NCBI RefSeq assembly: GCF_947499705.1
Contig: NZ_CANMPJ010000002.1
Span: 558,001 to 622,000 of the forward strand
DNA from: an uncultured Erythrobacter sp.
Lineage (GTDB): Bacteria; Pseudomonadota; Alphaproteobacteria; Sphingomonadales; Sphingomonadaceae
Reading direction: 5' to 3'
DNA: 64,000 nucleotides
Below are positions 25,614 through 35,547 of the stretch, piece by piece. The number at the start of each line of letters is the position of its first letter. The stretch's first letter is position 1. Below the pieces are notes generated by a model. That model was not told the origin of the DNA, did no database searches, and worked only from the letters and a program-made list of their open reading frames with translations. The position numbers were made by a program, and so were the translations under genes.

Positions 25614-28600
25614 TCACCGTTCGAGCAGGTTACGCGCCTGACTGGCAATCTGTGCGAGAACAGCCGGGGCAATGGGCGGTTGCGCCTGCGCTCTGCCGAT
25701 CATGCTCCGGAACTGATCTACAGCGCCCTGATTGCGCTCCGCCCAGTCCGCCACGGCCCCTTGCGGGTCGTCCTTGCCGGTCTTGCGGCGCATCAACCGC
25801 CGTAGGAATTCCAACCGCATGTGCTGGAAATCACGTGCCAATCCATCGACCAGCAGACGCTCCCAGATATCTGAAGGCGACATATGGGCTGCCGTACTTT
25901 GCGCCCAATCCAGCCCAATCCGCTCGCCGATATCGGTGAAGGCATGCGTCAGCATCCGCGCGTCGATCTCGGTCTTGAGCGCGAGCTGCGCCAGACCGAT
26001 CGATCCATCAAGATCGAACAGATTGGCCACGCGCGCTGCTAGTGCATCGGGAGCGCCGCGTTCGACAAAGTGCTCGCGCAATTGCCGGGACCGCTCGCGC
26101 GGCTCGCAGGAAAGCAATTCGTCGCGAGCGTCGGTCAGATCGGTCACGCGGCCCCGCAATTGCGAAATCATCTCGCCCGCTTCGACCTGTCCAGAGGCAG
26201 TACGCAGCACGTCTGACATCAGATTGCCAACGGCAGCGGAGAGACGGTCGAACAGCGCGATGCGCGCGTCTTCGTTCATCTTGCCTGAGTCGATTTCCGA
26301 CCACAGCGCGCCGAGATCAAACAGTCGCTCGACAACGACAAAGGCGGCGGCGACATCGGAGAGGCCGACGCCTTCCTCCTCCGCCAGTTCAAAAGCGTGT
26401 ACCAGCCCCAGGCGGTTAACGATCCGGTTGGCCAGATCGGTTGCAACCAATTCACGGCGCAGGCGGTGTTCACGAATGCGTGGCGCAAACTTCTTGCGCA
26501 TCGGCTCCGGGAACATCGCGATCAGCGAATCTTCGAGGATCGGATCGTCGGGCAGCCCGCATTCTTCGATTGCGTCCTGCAGCACCAGTTTGGCCGATGA
26601 TAGCAGCACCGCCAGCTCTGGCCGGGTCAGCCCCTTTCCGTCCGCCGCACGGCGGGTCAGGATGTCGCTTGAAGCAAGTCCTTCGGTTCGGCGGTCGAGA
26701 TCGCCGAGATCTTCGAGTTGTTCGGTCAGGCGAATGTAGGATGCGGTGGCGTCGGCCCCGCCCGCTTCGGCTATCGACAGCGCAAGCGCTTGAAGGCGAT
26801 TGTCCTCAAGCACGATATCGGCGACCTCATCGGTCATGTCTTCGAGCAGCGCATTGCGGCGCTTGTCGGACAGTTTGCCAGCGCGGTTTGCGGCTGCCAG
26901 CGCGATCTTGATGTTGACCTCGTTATCCGAGCAATCGACCCCGGCCGAATTGTCGATGAAGTCGGTGTTGATCCGCCCACCATTCAGCGAGAACGCAATC
27001 CGCCCGGCTTGGGTCACGCCGAGATTGGCGCCTTCGCCGATGACCTTGGCGCGCACCTCGATGGCATTGACACGTAGAGCGTCATTACCTGGATCGCCGA
27101 CATCGGAATTGCTCTCCGTTTCGGCCTTGATGTAGGTGCCGATACCGCCGAACCAGATCAGGTCGACCGGCGATTTCATGATCGCGCTGACCAGGGCATC
27201 GGGCTCGATTTCCTTGCCATCGATGCCAAGAGCCTCGCGTGCTTTCTTCGACAGCTTGATGCTCTTCTGATCGCGCGAGAACACGCCGCCACCGCTGGAA
27301 ATCAGGTCGGAATTGTAATCCTCCCAGCTTGAGCTTGGCGCATCGAACAATCGCTTGCGCTCTTTCCAGCTGGCTTTGGGATCGGGGTCGGGATCGATGA
27401 AGATGTGGCGGTGATCGAATGCTGCGACCAGCTTGATCGCTTTCGACAGCAGCATGCCATTGCCGAACACATCGCCCGACATGTCGCCGCAGCCGGCCAC
27501 GCGCACGCTGTCCTTCTGAACGTCGATTCCCATTTCGAGGAAGTGGCGCTGAACGGACACCCATGCGCCGCGTGCAGTGATGCCCATAGCCTTGTGGTCG
27601 TAGCCATTCGATCCACCGCTGGCGAAAGCATCATCGAGCCAGAAGTCCTTGGCTTGCGCGATTCCGTTCGCGACATCGGAGAATCTCGCAGTGCCCTTGT
27701 CTGCGGCGACGACGAAGTAGGGGTCTTCGCCATCATGGATGACGACATCGTTCGGGTGCACAACCGAATCGTCGACAATGTTGTCAGTGATCGACAGCAG
27801 CGTGCGAATGAAGACTTCGTAGCTCGCCTGCCCTTCGGCGGCCCAGCCTGCGCGATCCTTGGCGGGTGAAGGGAGCTGCTTGGGATAAAACCCGCCCTTC
27901 GCTCCGGTCGGTACGATGACCGCATTCTTGACCTTTTGCGCTTTCATCAGCCCGAGGATTTCGGTGCGGAAGTCGTCGCGGCGGTCTGACCAGCGCAGGC
28001 CGCCGCGCGCAATCGCGCCCGAGCGCAAATGGATGCCCTCCACCCGGCGCGAATAGACGAAGATTTCGCGCCACGGCACGGGCTTTGGCAGGTTTGGGAC
28101 CAGCGAAGAATCGATCTTGAACGCCAGCGCCTCTTGCGCGGCATCGGCAAAGGCGTTGGTGCGCAGGATGGAATCGATCAAGGCGCGGTAAAGACGAAGC
28201 AAACGGTCATCGTTGATGGCCGAGACCTTGGCCAAGCCGCGCGTGAAGCTCTGGATCGCAGCCTCTGCGGCTTCGTCACGGTCGCCTTCGAAGGCTGGAT
28301 CGTGGCGAGCGACGAACAGATCGATCATCGCCCGCGTCACCGCCGGTGCAGCGTTCAAGGCATCGACCACGGTATAGATGGTGAAGCTCATGCCGGTCTG
28401 TCGCAGGTAGCGATAGAAGGCACGCAGCCAGTTGGCTTCGCGCGCTTCGAGCGCCGTGCTCAGCACCAGCCGGTTGAACGGATCGTTCTCCGCCTGCCCG
28501 TTCAGAACTTCGGTGATCGCCCGTTCGATGACGAATGCCCGGTCGAGCAGCGGAGCAGCCTTGTCCCCCTCGGGCAACGACAGGGTGAATTCGTGAATTG

Positions 28601-30350
28601 TCCCGAGCGACCGCGGATCGAGCAGCGTTGGAACTTCCTTGATCACTGTGAAGCCGAAATTTTCAAGCGCGGGAACGGCGTCGGACAGCATCAGGATGCC
28701 CTGATGATGATAGACCTTGAGCCGCAGAATTTCCGGTTCGTCTTTTGCAAGACCATACAGCCGGGCGTCGCGCAGGTGCTCTCCCGTATCGCTTTCCTGG
28801 ACAGCAAGCGCACGCAGGCGGGAGATGTCGATCGCGGCCTCTTCCGCGCCGTAGCGGAAGCGATAACTCGACGGGAATCCCGAGGCGTAGCGCGATGCAA
28901 TGGCGGTGGCTCGCGAGCCCTCGGGTCCACCGGCAAGGTGATGCTCGACCGCTTCGCCCCAACCGCGCAGCAAGTCCTCAAGTTCACGTTCGATCCCGGC
29001 GGTATCGAGTTTTCCGGAGGCTTCGCGCGTGTCGAGCATGAACTCGAGCATGGCGAGCGCTCCGCCTTCGACTTCAAGGCTCCAGTCAAGAACTTGCGTT
29101 CCCGCCTGCTTCATCAACAGGTCTTGAATCTTGAGCCGCACATCGGTCGACAGAGTATCGCGTGGCAGCCAGACGAACGCGAAAACATGGCGTTTGAGTG
29201 GCGAACGCACCTGCACCAGGCGCGGCCGAGGGCGGTCGACCAGGCTCATGATCGTCGTCGCGAGCTGGCGAATATCGGCCATTTCCAGCGAAACGATCAG
29301 GTCGTGCGGCAGAACCGTGAAGGCGTGGGCCAGAGCCTTGCCCGCATGCCCGCCGGGATCGAAGCCAAGTTCTTCGGTCAGTTCGGTGACCATCTTGCGG
29401 AGCAGCGGCACGTTCTCAGGGTGAGATGCCAAAGCCGCGCTGGTCCAGACCCCGGCATGGATCGACAGCGCCGAGACTTTGCTGCTCTTACCCTGCCCGG
29501 TGCGGTGCGGCACGATGAACAGGTCGAGCGGCACGTGGCGATGGACATTGGACAGGCGGTTCGACTTGATGATCAGCAGATCGCGGCGCTCGCCGCCCTT
29601 GGGCGTCTGATCAAACCACTCGAAGGCAAGATCGTAAGAAGCGTCCGCCAGCAGCGCCTTGGCGCTCTTGCGACAAATGCCGTGCACATCTCTGTGGCTG
29701 CCATCGCGGTTGCGCGTCAGGTGGCCCAGCTGGGTAAGCATCCCGCCGTTCAGCCATTCGAGCATCGCTGCGGCTTCGGGATTGCTGGCTTCAAGCACTT
29801 CAGCGTCAGCTGCCATCGCACTCTGCGCTTTGGGCCAATCATTCACAGCTGCGCGCACATCGCCCAGCGTCACCCGCAATTGAGCGAGCAATTCGCGCCG
29901 CTGACGCGCGTCAACGCGCGGCGTTTCGATGTAGATCATCGACTCGCGCGATCCCAAATCATCGCCGGATTTGCCCAGCTTCACCAACTGACCTTGGTCA
30001 TCGCGGGAAACGGGAACCACCGGATGAACCAGACGGTCGATGCTCAGCCCCTGTGCGGCAATGGTCGCTGCGATCGAGTCGACCAGAAACGGCATGTCGT
30101 CATTGACCACGGCGATCCGGAGCATTCGGCGTTCTTCTGTCGCAGATTCTAGCAACAGTGACGACCGATCAAGCTCGCGATGCTGCGCGGCTTTCAGCAG
30201 GAAATCGGCCGCGTCGTTCCTGTCTTCGCCTTCAAGGCAAGGCTCGCCGGGGAGGATCGCGTCGGTGAGGTGCTTTGCCAGTGCCGAGCGCATGGCGCTA
30301 TCTTGCTTGCTGGCCTTTTTCGCGGGTTTCTTCGCCCTCTTCGATACCAT
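25614..30350 (-). CDS. gdhB: NAD-specific glutamate dehydrogenase, 180-kDa type
   Basis: A 1578-aa NAD-dependent glutamate dehydrogenase that deaminates L-glutamate to 2-oxoglutarate and ammonia. The catalytic core (about 800-1200) contains WSDRRDDFRTEILGLMKAQKVKNAVIVPTGAKGGF, FWLDDAFASGGSNGYDHKAMGITARGAW and VAGCGDMSGDVFGNGML. Long N-terminal and C-terminal helical regions are as in the alphaproteobacterial/streptomycete L_180 class. The start ATG at 30350 is chosen because GGGAG lies seven bases upstream and the protein then begins MVSKRAKKPAKKASKQ. Single-gene unit. These enzymes often answer to amino acids allosterically, which is not visible here. Confidence 0.95.
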   Translation of the reverse strand: MVSKRAKKPAKKASKQDSAMRSALAKHLTDAILPGEPCLEGEDRNDAADFLLKAAQHRELDRSSLLLESATEERRMLRIAVVNDDMPFLVDSIAATIAAQGLSIDRLVHPVVPVSRDDQGQLVKLGKSGDDLGSRESMIYIETPRVDARQRRELLAQLRVTLGDVRAAVNDWPKAQSAMAADAEVLEASNPEAAAMLEWLNGGMLTQLGHLTRNRDGSHRDVHGICRKSAKALLADASYDLAFEWFDQTPKGGERRDLLIIKSNRLSNVHRHVPLDLFIVPHRTGQGKSSKVSALSIHAGVWTSAALASHPENVPLLRKMVTELTEELGFDPGGHAGKALAHAFTVLPHDLIVSLEMADIRQLATTIMSLVDRPRPRLVQVRSPLKRHVFAFVWLPRDTLSTDVRLKIQDLLMKQAGTQVLDWSLEVEGGALAMLEFMLDTREASGKLDTAGIERELEDLLRGWGEAVEHHLAGGPEGSRATAIASRYASGFPSSYRFRYGAEEAAIDISRLRALAVQESDTGEHLRDARLYGLAKDEPEILRLKVYHHQGILMLSDAVPALENFGFTVIKEVPTLLDPRSLGTIHEFTLSLPEGDKAAPLLDRAFVIERAITEVLNGQAENDPFNRLVLSTALEAREANWLRAFYRYLRQTGMSFTIYTVVDALNAAPAVTRAMIDLFVARHDPAFEGDRDEAAEAAIQSFTRGLAKVSAINDDRLLRLYRALIDSILRTNAFADAAQEALAFKIDSSLVPNLPKPVPWREIFVYSRRVEGIHLRSGAIARGGLRWSDRRDDFRTEILGLMKAQKVKNAVIVPTGAKGGFYPKQLPSPAKDRAGWAAEGQASYEVFIRTLLSITDNIVDDSVVHPNDVVIHDGEDPYFVVAADKGTARFSDVANGIAQAKDFWLDDAFASGGSNGYDHKAMGITARGAWVSVQRHFLEMGIDVQKDSVRVAGCGDMSGDVFGNGMLLSKAIKLVAAFDHRHIFIDPDPDPKASWKERKRLFDAPSSSWEDYNSDLISSGGGVFSRDQKSIKLSKKAREALGIDGKEIEPDALVSAIMKSPVDLIWFGGIGTYIKAETESNSDVGDPGNDALRVNAIEVRAKVIGEGANLGVTQAGRIAFSLNGGRINTDFIDNSAGVDCSDNEVNIKIALAAANRAGKLSDKRRNALLEDMTDEVADIVLEDNRLQALALSIAEAGGADATASYIRLTEQLEDLGDLDRRTEGLASSDILTRRAADGKGLTRPELAVLLSSAKLVLQDAIEECGLPDDPILEDSLIAMFPEPMRKKFAPRIREHRLRRELVATDLANRIVNRLGLVHAFELAEEEGVGLSDVAAAFVVVERLFDLGALWSEIDSGKMNEDARIALFDRLSAAVGNLMSDVLRTASGQVEAGEMISQLRGRVTDLTDARDELLSCEPRERSRQLREHFVERGAPDALAARVANLFDLDGSIGLAQLALKTEIDARMLTHAFTDIGERIGLDWAQSTAAHMSPSDIWERLLVDGLARDFQHMRLEFLRRLMRRKTGKDDPQGAVADWAERNQGAVDQFRSMIGRAQAQPPIAPAVLAQIASQARNLLER

Positions 30351-30456
30351 GATGTGCTCCCGGCATCCTGCTTCCAGCACTCGAACAACGTGAAATTTTG
30401 TTGTGCCGGTTTGTAGTTATCCGTCGCCAATACGCCCTTAATGCGAGTCCGCGCAA

Positions 30457-30478
30457 GCCGGATCACTACCGATCCGGC
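30457..30478. repeat. Perfect 8-bp hairpin in the gdhB 5' region
   Basis: GCCGGATC, loop ACTACC, GATCCGGC. It lies in the 239-bp gap (30381-30619) between the gdhB start and the end of the monooxygenase gene, where no coding sequence is evident. No T-run on the minus strand side; it may end the monooxygenase transcript or be an operator. Confidence 0.55.
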
Positions 30479-30619
30479 AGTTAAATTTTACGGCATCGCC
30501 CGGAACTGGATCGCGGCCTCTATAAAGGAATTGCGGCGCACTTCCGTCCCGTCCTCTGACGGATGGGCGCTGCACGGTACTCAGCCATTCCCCGGGTCCG
30601 CTTGCTTGGGAGTTCCTGC

Positions 30620-31615
30620 TTAAGCTGCCAAGGCAGTCGAGCAGGCCTCGACGGTCAATTCGAGCGAGCGGATCCGGGCTTCGGGGTCATAGGTTGCCCC
30701 GCACAGAATGATCTCGTCGGCGCGCGTGCGCTTCACAAACACTTCGATATCGTCGCGCACTTTTGCAGGCGAGCCGACAGCGGCTGCCTGCCCGATATGA
30801 TCGAGCATCGTGCGCGCGGGTGCTTGCAGGGTAGCGGTGTAGTCCGCGATGGGCGGCGGCAACTTACCGGGATTGCCTGTGCGCAAACGCACAAAGCTCT
30901 GTTGCTGGCTGGATGCGAGCAATTGCGCTTTTTCACCGGTATCGGCGGCGAACACATTCATTGCGACCATCACATGCGGTTTTTCGAGTGCTTCGGATGG
31001 CTGAAAATCGCGGCGATAAACTTCAAGCGCCGCATCAAGATGGTCCGGCGCAAAATGCGCGGCGAAGGCGTAGGGCATGCCAAGCTTGGCGGCGAGTTCC
31101 GCACCGAACAGGCTCGACCCGAGCATCCACAATTCAACGTTCGCACCCAAGCCCGGCGTGGCTGCAACAGGCAAATCCAGATCGCCGGTAAGCAGCGCAC
31201 GCAGTTCCACAACGTCCTGCGGGAAATATTCCGAAGCCTGCGCAAGGTTCTTTCGCAAAGCGCGCTGCAATTCCGGCCCGGCACCCGGTGCCCGGCCTAG
31301 CCCCAGGTCGATGCGTCCGGGAAACAGAGCATCGAGCGTCCCGAACTGCTCCGCAATCTGAAACGGCGTGTGGTTGGGCAGCATGATCCCGCCCGACCCG
31401 ATCCGAATACGGCTGGTGGCGTTGCCGATATGTGCGAGCACCACCGAGGTTGCACCGCCGGCAATTCCGTCCATCGCGTGATGTTCGGCGACCCAGAAAC
31501 GCTTGCAACCGAGCTTCTCGGCATAGCGAGCAAGGTCGGTCGCGGCATCGAAAGCCTCTGCCACACTTCCGCCTTCGCGTACCGGGACGAGATCGAGGAC
31601 GGAGAATTCGGTCAT
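30620..31615 (-). CDS. Luciferase-like (LLM-class) flavin-dependent monooxygenase
   Basis: A 331-aa LLM-class protein of the YhbW/MsnO8-like group. The TIM-barrel starts FSVLDLVPVREGG; WVAEHHAMDGIAGGATSVVLAHIGNATSRIRIGSGGIMLPNHTP and RIDLGLGRAPG are typical of F420/FMN monooxygenases of this type. Substrate unknown. Its start overlaps the stop of the TPR gene by 4 bases (31612-31615). Confidence 0.85.
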   Translation of the reverse strand: MTEFSVLDLVPVREGGSVAEAFDAATDLARYAEKLGCKRFWVAEHHAMDGIAGGATSVVLAHIGNATSRIRIGSGGIMLPNHTPFQIAEQFGTLDALFPGRIDLGLGRAPGAGPELQRALRKNLAQASEYFPQDVVELRALLTGDLDLPVAATPGLGANVELWMLGSSLFGAELAAKLGMPYAFAAHFAPDHLDAALEVYRRDFQPSEALEKPHVMVAMNVFAADTGEKAQLLASSQQQSFVRLRTGNPGKLPPPIADYTATLQAPARTMLDHIGQAAAVGSPAKVRDDIEVFVKRTRADEIILCGATYDPEARIRSLELTVEACSTALAA

Positions 31616-32457
31616 GGCGTTGCTTGCTCCTCAGCCGCGGGTTCAATCTGAGCGAGATAGTTCTTCGCGGTCTGCGCTGCCAGCGAATCCGGTTGGGTGT
31701 CGATCACCGACTGCCAGCTCTGCCGCGCAGCATCTTCGCGGCCCGACAGGACGGCAATAACACCAGCCTCCAGCCCGATCAGCCCTTCGAGCGGGGCAAG
31801 CCTAACAGCCGTTTCAATCGCGGCCTGCGCGTCATCGAGCCGCTCCAGCCGCCGTAGCAAAGTCGCCTTGAGCAGCCAGCCTTCGGCTTTGTTCGGTTCA
31901 AGCCGGTTTGCCGTATCGAGCGCCGCCAGGGCTTCGTCGGTCCGGTCCATAGCGACCAGCGCGCGGGCGGCATCGGTGGCGGCGAGCGCCTCAAGCGTGG
32001 CCGAGGCAGCCGCGCGGGCATCGGTTTGCGCCACAGTCAGCAGGGCCACCGCTTCCTGAGGATCGCCGCCTGCCAGTGCGGCATTGCCTGCCATCGTCCC
32101 AAAGCGTGCTCGGGTGCGCAGCTCTTCCGGCGGCGTTTCGTCTCTGGCGCCGACAAATGCCGTTTGAGCGTCTTGCCACAAACCCAATTCCGTCGCGGCT
32201 AGTCCCAAGCAATGATTGGCGACAACCCGCTCGGCCCCAGCGGTCTCGCTCCGACGAATCTGCGCTTTTGAATGCGCGCGCGCTGGATCTTCATCCAATT
32301 GATCGAGGCAATCCTGCAGCCAGGCACTGGTCGGATTTGACGGCGGCGCGATTGCGTCTTCGCGCGGCGGTCGGTTGAGGATTTCCTCTTCGGCACCGGG
32401 CGGCGGGGAGACAGGATTGGGGCCGACTTGCAGCAGCAGGGCGAGAAGGATGGACAC
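31612..32457 (-). CDS. Tetratricopeptide-repeat protein, probably exported or anchored
   Basis: A 281-aa protein: a short hydrophobic start (MSILLALLLQVG), a proline-rich linker (NPVSPPPGAEEE), then TPR-like helix pairs over about 55-270 (ARAHSKAQIRRSE, LGLWQDAQTAFVGARDE, AGNAALAGGDPQEAVALLTVA, AALDTANRLEPNKAEGWLLKATLLRRLERLDDAQAAIETAVRLAPLEGLIGLEAGVIAVL...). It is the first gene of a pair overlapping the monooxygenase. The hydrophobic stretch may be too short for a signal peptide. Role probably as an assembly scaffold; partner unknown. Confidence 0.8.
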   Translation of the reverse strand: MSILLALLLQVGPNPVSPPPGAEEEILNRPPREDAIAPPSNPTSAWLQDCLDQLDEDPARAHSKAQIRRSETAGAERVVANHCLGLAATELGLWQDAQTAFVGARDETPPEELRTRARFGTMAGNAALAGGDPQEAVALLTVAQTDARAAASATLEALAATDAARALVAMDRTDEALAALDTANRLEPNKAEGWLLKATLLRRLERLDDAQAAIETAVRLAPLEGLIGLEAGVIAVLSGREDAARQSWQSVIDTQPDSLAAQTAKNYLAQIEPAAEEQATP

Positions 32458-32475
32458 GTTGGCTATCGGTTTCCG

Positions 32476-33219
32476 TTAATAGAAGCTGGCGACTGTCGCC
32501 TTCAGCCGGGCGATGTCTTGATCGCGCGACAGGCGGTGATCGCCGTCTTTGATAAAGGTCACTTGAACCGCATCCGAACGCAGAGCTTCAGCGAGTTTCA
32601 GGCTGGTCTTCCAAGGAACATCCTCGTCGCGTTGTCCGTGGAGCAGATGCACCGGACAACTGATGGCGATCTGGTCTTCAAGCCGCAAATTGGCCTCGCC
32701 GTCAGCGAAGAAACCGGGATGCGTTGGCGTCGGCTCTGGTCCGTAGGGGTTTTCTTCGAACAGAGTTTCACCGCGGGCCATCACCGCGCGTTGTTCTTCG
32801 CCAAATCCCCAGCGGGTGAAATCAGGCGCGGCGGCGATGCCGACCATGCCAGCAAGGCGATCACCCAGCGCTTCGCCGATCAACAGCATCAGCCACCCTC
32901 CCATCGAAGAGCCGACCAGGAGAACAGAGCCGCTGACATGCGCTTCGATCAAGGTCAGCACTTCGTCACGCCAGCAGCTGAGGGTGCCGTCGGCAAAATC
33001 GCCCGAGCTTTCTCCGCAACCTGAATAGTCGAGCAGTAGGCACGCACGACCTTGCGCCTGTGCTTCTTCGAACAGCGCGGTCGCCTTGCCGCCAGCCATG
33101 TCGGACATATAACCGGGCAGGAACACCAATGTCGGGCCAATTTTTGGCTCAGTGTCTACGGTCAGCCGGTACGCGATCCGCCGACCGTCCTGCATTTCAT
33201 GAAATTGAACGTCGCTCAT
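32476..33219 (-). CDS. Alpha/beta hydrolase (ABHD10-like)
   Basis: A 247-aa soluble alpha/beta hydrolase. FLPGYMSDMAGGKA (oxyanion strand), LLDYSGCGESSGDFADGTLSCW, nucleophile elbow VGSSMGGW, acid HGQRDEDVP and histidine GDHRLS are all present. The sequence pattern resembles ABHD10/palmitoyl-thioesterase-like proteins, though substrate is unknown. It lies 18 bases upstream of the TPR gene on the same strand and is probably co-transcribed with it and the monooxygenase. Confidence 0.85.
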   Translation of the reverse strand: MSDVQFHEMQDGRRIAYRLTVDTEPKIGPTLVFLPGYMSDMAGGKATALFEEAQAQGRACLLLDYSGCGESSGDFADGTLSCWRDEVLTLIEAHVSGSVLLVGSSMGGWLMLLIGEALGDRLAGMVGIAAAPDFTRWGFGEEQRAVMARGETLFEENPYGPEPTPTHPGFFADGEANLRLEDQIAISCPVHLLHGQRDEDVPWKTSLKLAEALRSDAVQVTFIKDGDHRLSRDQDIARLKATVASFY

Positions 33220-33299
33220 GCGCGCGTTAATGCCTGTGCTATGCGGTGCAGCGCAAGGGTTGTCACAGCTTCGACACTGGGAAGGAATATAGCGCCGCC

Positions 33300-34964
33300 A
33301 TGATCAAGAACGACCCAGTAAGCCTTCCTGCCCGACCTGCATCTGCGCTTACGCGGCGCGGGCTGTTTTCGCTTGTAGGAGCGTCCGCAGCCATCGCTTC
33401 GGCTCCAGCAATCGCGCGGGGTTTTGGCAGTGGCTTCACCCATTCGATTGCGAGCGGCGAACCTCAATCGTCGAGCGTGCTGCTTTGGACGCGCTATGTT
33501 GGTGAGGCGGAAACCACGCTCGAATGGCAGGTGTCCGAAACGCAGGATTTCAACAATCCGGTTTCCGAAGGTCAGGTCAAAGCCTCACCGAACCGGGACT
33601 GGTGCGCGAAGGCGATTGCCAGTGGTCTCGCGCCAAACCGCTGGTACTTCTTCCGCTTCGTTGCCCCCGATGGCACCGTTTCGCCAATCGGACGGACCCG
33701 GACGCTGCCGCAAGGGCCGACCGAAAAGTTCCGCATGGCGGTCTTCTCCTGCTCCAACTTCGGGTTCGGCTGGTTCAATTCTTACGCACACGCGGTCGAA
33801 GCCAATGATTGCGACCTTGCCGTGCATCTGGGCGATTACATCTACGAATACGGCAAGGACAATTACCCCGGCCCAGCCGAAACCAATCCGGGCCGCCGCC
33901 TCAACCCCGACACCGAGATTGTCGCGCTAGCCGATTACCGGCTGCGCTACGCGACGTATCGTGCGGACCCAGACCTCCAGCGCCTGCATCAGGTGCTCCC
34001 AATGATCGCGGTATGGGACGACCACGAAAGCGCGAATGACAGTTGGGAGGACGGCGCACAGAACCATCAGCCCGACAGCGAGGGCGAATGGAGCGCGCGT
34101 AAATCTATCGCCAAGCGCGTCTATCGCGAGTGGATGCCGGTCTCCGATGAGGCCTATGCGACCTACGATGTCGGTGACCTCGCAACCCTGTTCCGGCTCG
34201 ATACACGGCTCGAAGGGCGCGACGAGCAGCTCGATCTTGGCAAAGTGCTCGAAGGCGCGGCGAATCCCGAAGCAGCTATCGCCGCTCTGGCTACATTCAA
34301 GAATGGCGACTGGGCTGACCCAGAGCGCCAATTGCTTGGCGCGGCGCAGGAACAGTGGCTGGCGGCAGGTCTGGCGGCGTCGAAGGCGCGCGGGGCGACG
34401 TGGCAGGTGTTGGTGCAACAAGTGCTCATGGGCAATCTCAGAACTCCGTCGAGCATAGTGGACGGCTTGAGCGACGAAATGCCGGATTGGATACGCCAAC
34501 GGCTGATTGCGGCGTCCTTGGCGAGCCAGACTGGGCTGCCCGCCAATATGGATGCTTGGGATGGATATCCCGCCGCCCGCGAACGCGCGCTGAAGGGAGC
34601 GCTGGATGCGGATGCCAATCTGCTGGTTCTGGCGGGCGATAGCCACAATGGCTGGGCGTTCGAACTGGATCATCAGGGCGCGAAGGCCGGTGTCGAATTC
34701 GGCGTTCCCGGTGTGACTTCGCCCGGTTTGGAGCGGACCCTGGCAGCGGTTCCGCCCGCAGATTTTGCAGCAGCGGCAATGAGCACAAACGAGCAACTCA
34801 AATGGGCCAATACTTCCCAGCGTGGCTATATGGCAGTCGAGCTAACCCCCGAGCGCGCGACGACCGAGTACCGCTTTGTCGACACGATCAAGCAGCGCTC
34901 AACCAAGCTGGCGGGCACAAAGCGGATATCCAGCGCGGCGGGGACCCACTCCCTCGACGTTTAG
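33300..34964 (+). CDS. PhoD-like alkaline phosphatase/phosphodiesterase, Tat-exported
   Basis: A 554-aa PhoD-family enzyme that hydrolyses phosphoesters with Fe3+/Ca2+. The N-terminal twin-arginine signal (LTRRGLFSLVGASAAIASAPAIA) marks Tat export. Signature segments: SGEPQSSSVLLWTR, SCSNFGFGWFNSYAHA, DLAVHLGDYIYEYG, AVWDDHESANDSWEDGAQNHQ and LVLAGDSHNGWAFEL. Start ATG 33300 with GAAGGAA about 12 bases upstream. Its TAG stop overlaps the TAA stop of the convergent XRE gene (TTAG, 34961-34964). No Pho box was identified. Confidence 0.92.
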   Translation: MIKNDPVSLPARPASALTRRGLFSLVGASAAIASAPAIARGFGSGFTHSIASGEPQSSSVLLWTRYVGEAETTLEWQVSETQDFNNPVSEGQVKASPNRDWCAKAIASGLAPNRWYFFRFVAPDGTVSPIGRTRTLPQGPTEKFRMAVFSCSNFGFGWFNSYAHAVEANDCDLAVHLGDYIYEYGKDNYPGPAETNPGRRLNPDTEIVALADYRLRYATYRADPDLQRLHQVLPMIAVWDDHESANDSWEDGAQNHQPDSEGEWSARKSIAKRVYREWMPVSDEAYATYDVGDLATLFRLDTRLEGRDEQLDLGKVLEGAANPEAAIAALATFKNGDWADPERQLLGAAQEQWLAAGLAASKARGATWQVLVQQVLMGNLRTPSSIVDGLSDEMPDWIRQRLIAASLASQTGLPANMDAWDGYPAARERALKGALDADANLLVLAGDSHNGWAFELDHQGAKAGVEFGVPGVTSPGLERTLAAVPPADFAAAAMSTNEQLKWANTSQRGYMAVELTPERATTEYRFVDTIKQRSTKLAGTKRISSAAGTHSLDV

Positions 34965-35152
34965 TCTCGGCTGAATATCTCTTCGATCGCCAGTTCGAAC
35001 ACTTCGGCGATGCTGAAGGCGAGCGGGAGCGAGGGGTCGTAACGGCCCTTCTCGATCGCGTTGACGCTCTGACGGCTGACGCCAAGGCGGTCGGCGAGGT
35101 CTTGTTGACTCCAATCGCGCTCGGCCCGGAGGACTTTGAGACGGTTCTTCAC
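34961..35152 (-). CDS. Small XRE-family helix-turn-helix regulator
   Basis: A 63-aa protein from the GTG at 35152, starting VKNRLKVLRAERDWSQQDLADRLGVSRQSVNAIEKGRYDPSLPL and ending with AFSIAEVFELAIEEIF. This is a complete Cro/CI-like HTH without an effector domain, of the YozG-like type often found with small membrane proteins. The GTG overlaps the upstream TGA (GTGA at 35149-35152), so it is the last of four overlapping genes. The repeated TATGGAAAG-type motif upstream of the operon (36343-36414) is its likely binding site. Function of the operon unknown. Confidence 0.88.
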   Translation of the reverse strand: MKNRLKVLRAERDWSQQDLADRLGVSRQSVNAIEKGRYDPSLPLAFSIAEVFELAIEEIFSRD

Positions 35153-35547
35153 TGGGCGATGCCTTTGATGCGGAACCAGTAATAGGCGAGCGCCCAGCAC
35201 AATGTGAGAATACCGATCATGTTTTCACTGGATAGGTCCGGCAAGCCGAAGACTTTCACTCCAATCAACCAGAGAAGATTGATGAGCATGGTCGAAGCAA
35301 AGCCGACGAGAGCTGCATTGGCCATGATCTGGAAGACATATTCTTCGCTGCATCGCCTATCGAGAGCGGAGGCGGCCGCTATCGAAACACAAACTACAAG
35401 CGATAGGGCAATAACAATCATCCCCTGCACAAACGGCCCGATCGAAAGAATGCTCTCGCGGGGTGGATCGATCTCGACGATCATGACCACCGATGCGAGC
35501 AAGGGGAGCGCTACAAACCAATCGAGCCTCTGGACGGTCATTCTCAT
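35149..35547 (-). CDS. Four-helix membrane protein, unknown function
   Basis: A 132-aa protein with four hydrophobic segments (VALPLLASVVMIV, VQGMIVIALSLVVCVSIAAAS, IMANAALVGFASTMLINLLWLIGV, MIGILTLCWALAYYWFRI). The layout resembles DUF2178-type membrane proteins associated with small XRE regulators, but I cannot align it. The start ATG shares one base with the upstream TGA. A much longer reading frame extends upstream to 36204 but there it only shadows the 200-aa gene. Its stop overlaps the XRE start. Confidence 0.8.
   Translation of the reverse strand: MRMTVQRLDWFVALPLLASVVMIVEIDPPRESILSIGPFVQGMIVIALSLVVCVSIAAASALDRRCSEEYVFQIMANAALVGFASTMLINLLWLIGVKVFGLPDLSSENMIGILTLCWALAYYWFRIKGIAQ

Noticed and set aside
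28029..30152. 707-codon plus-strand frame opposite NAD-glutamate dehydrogenase
   Set aside because: Lies wholly within gdhB on the other strand and shows no family features.
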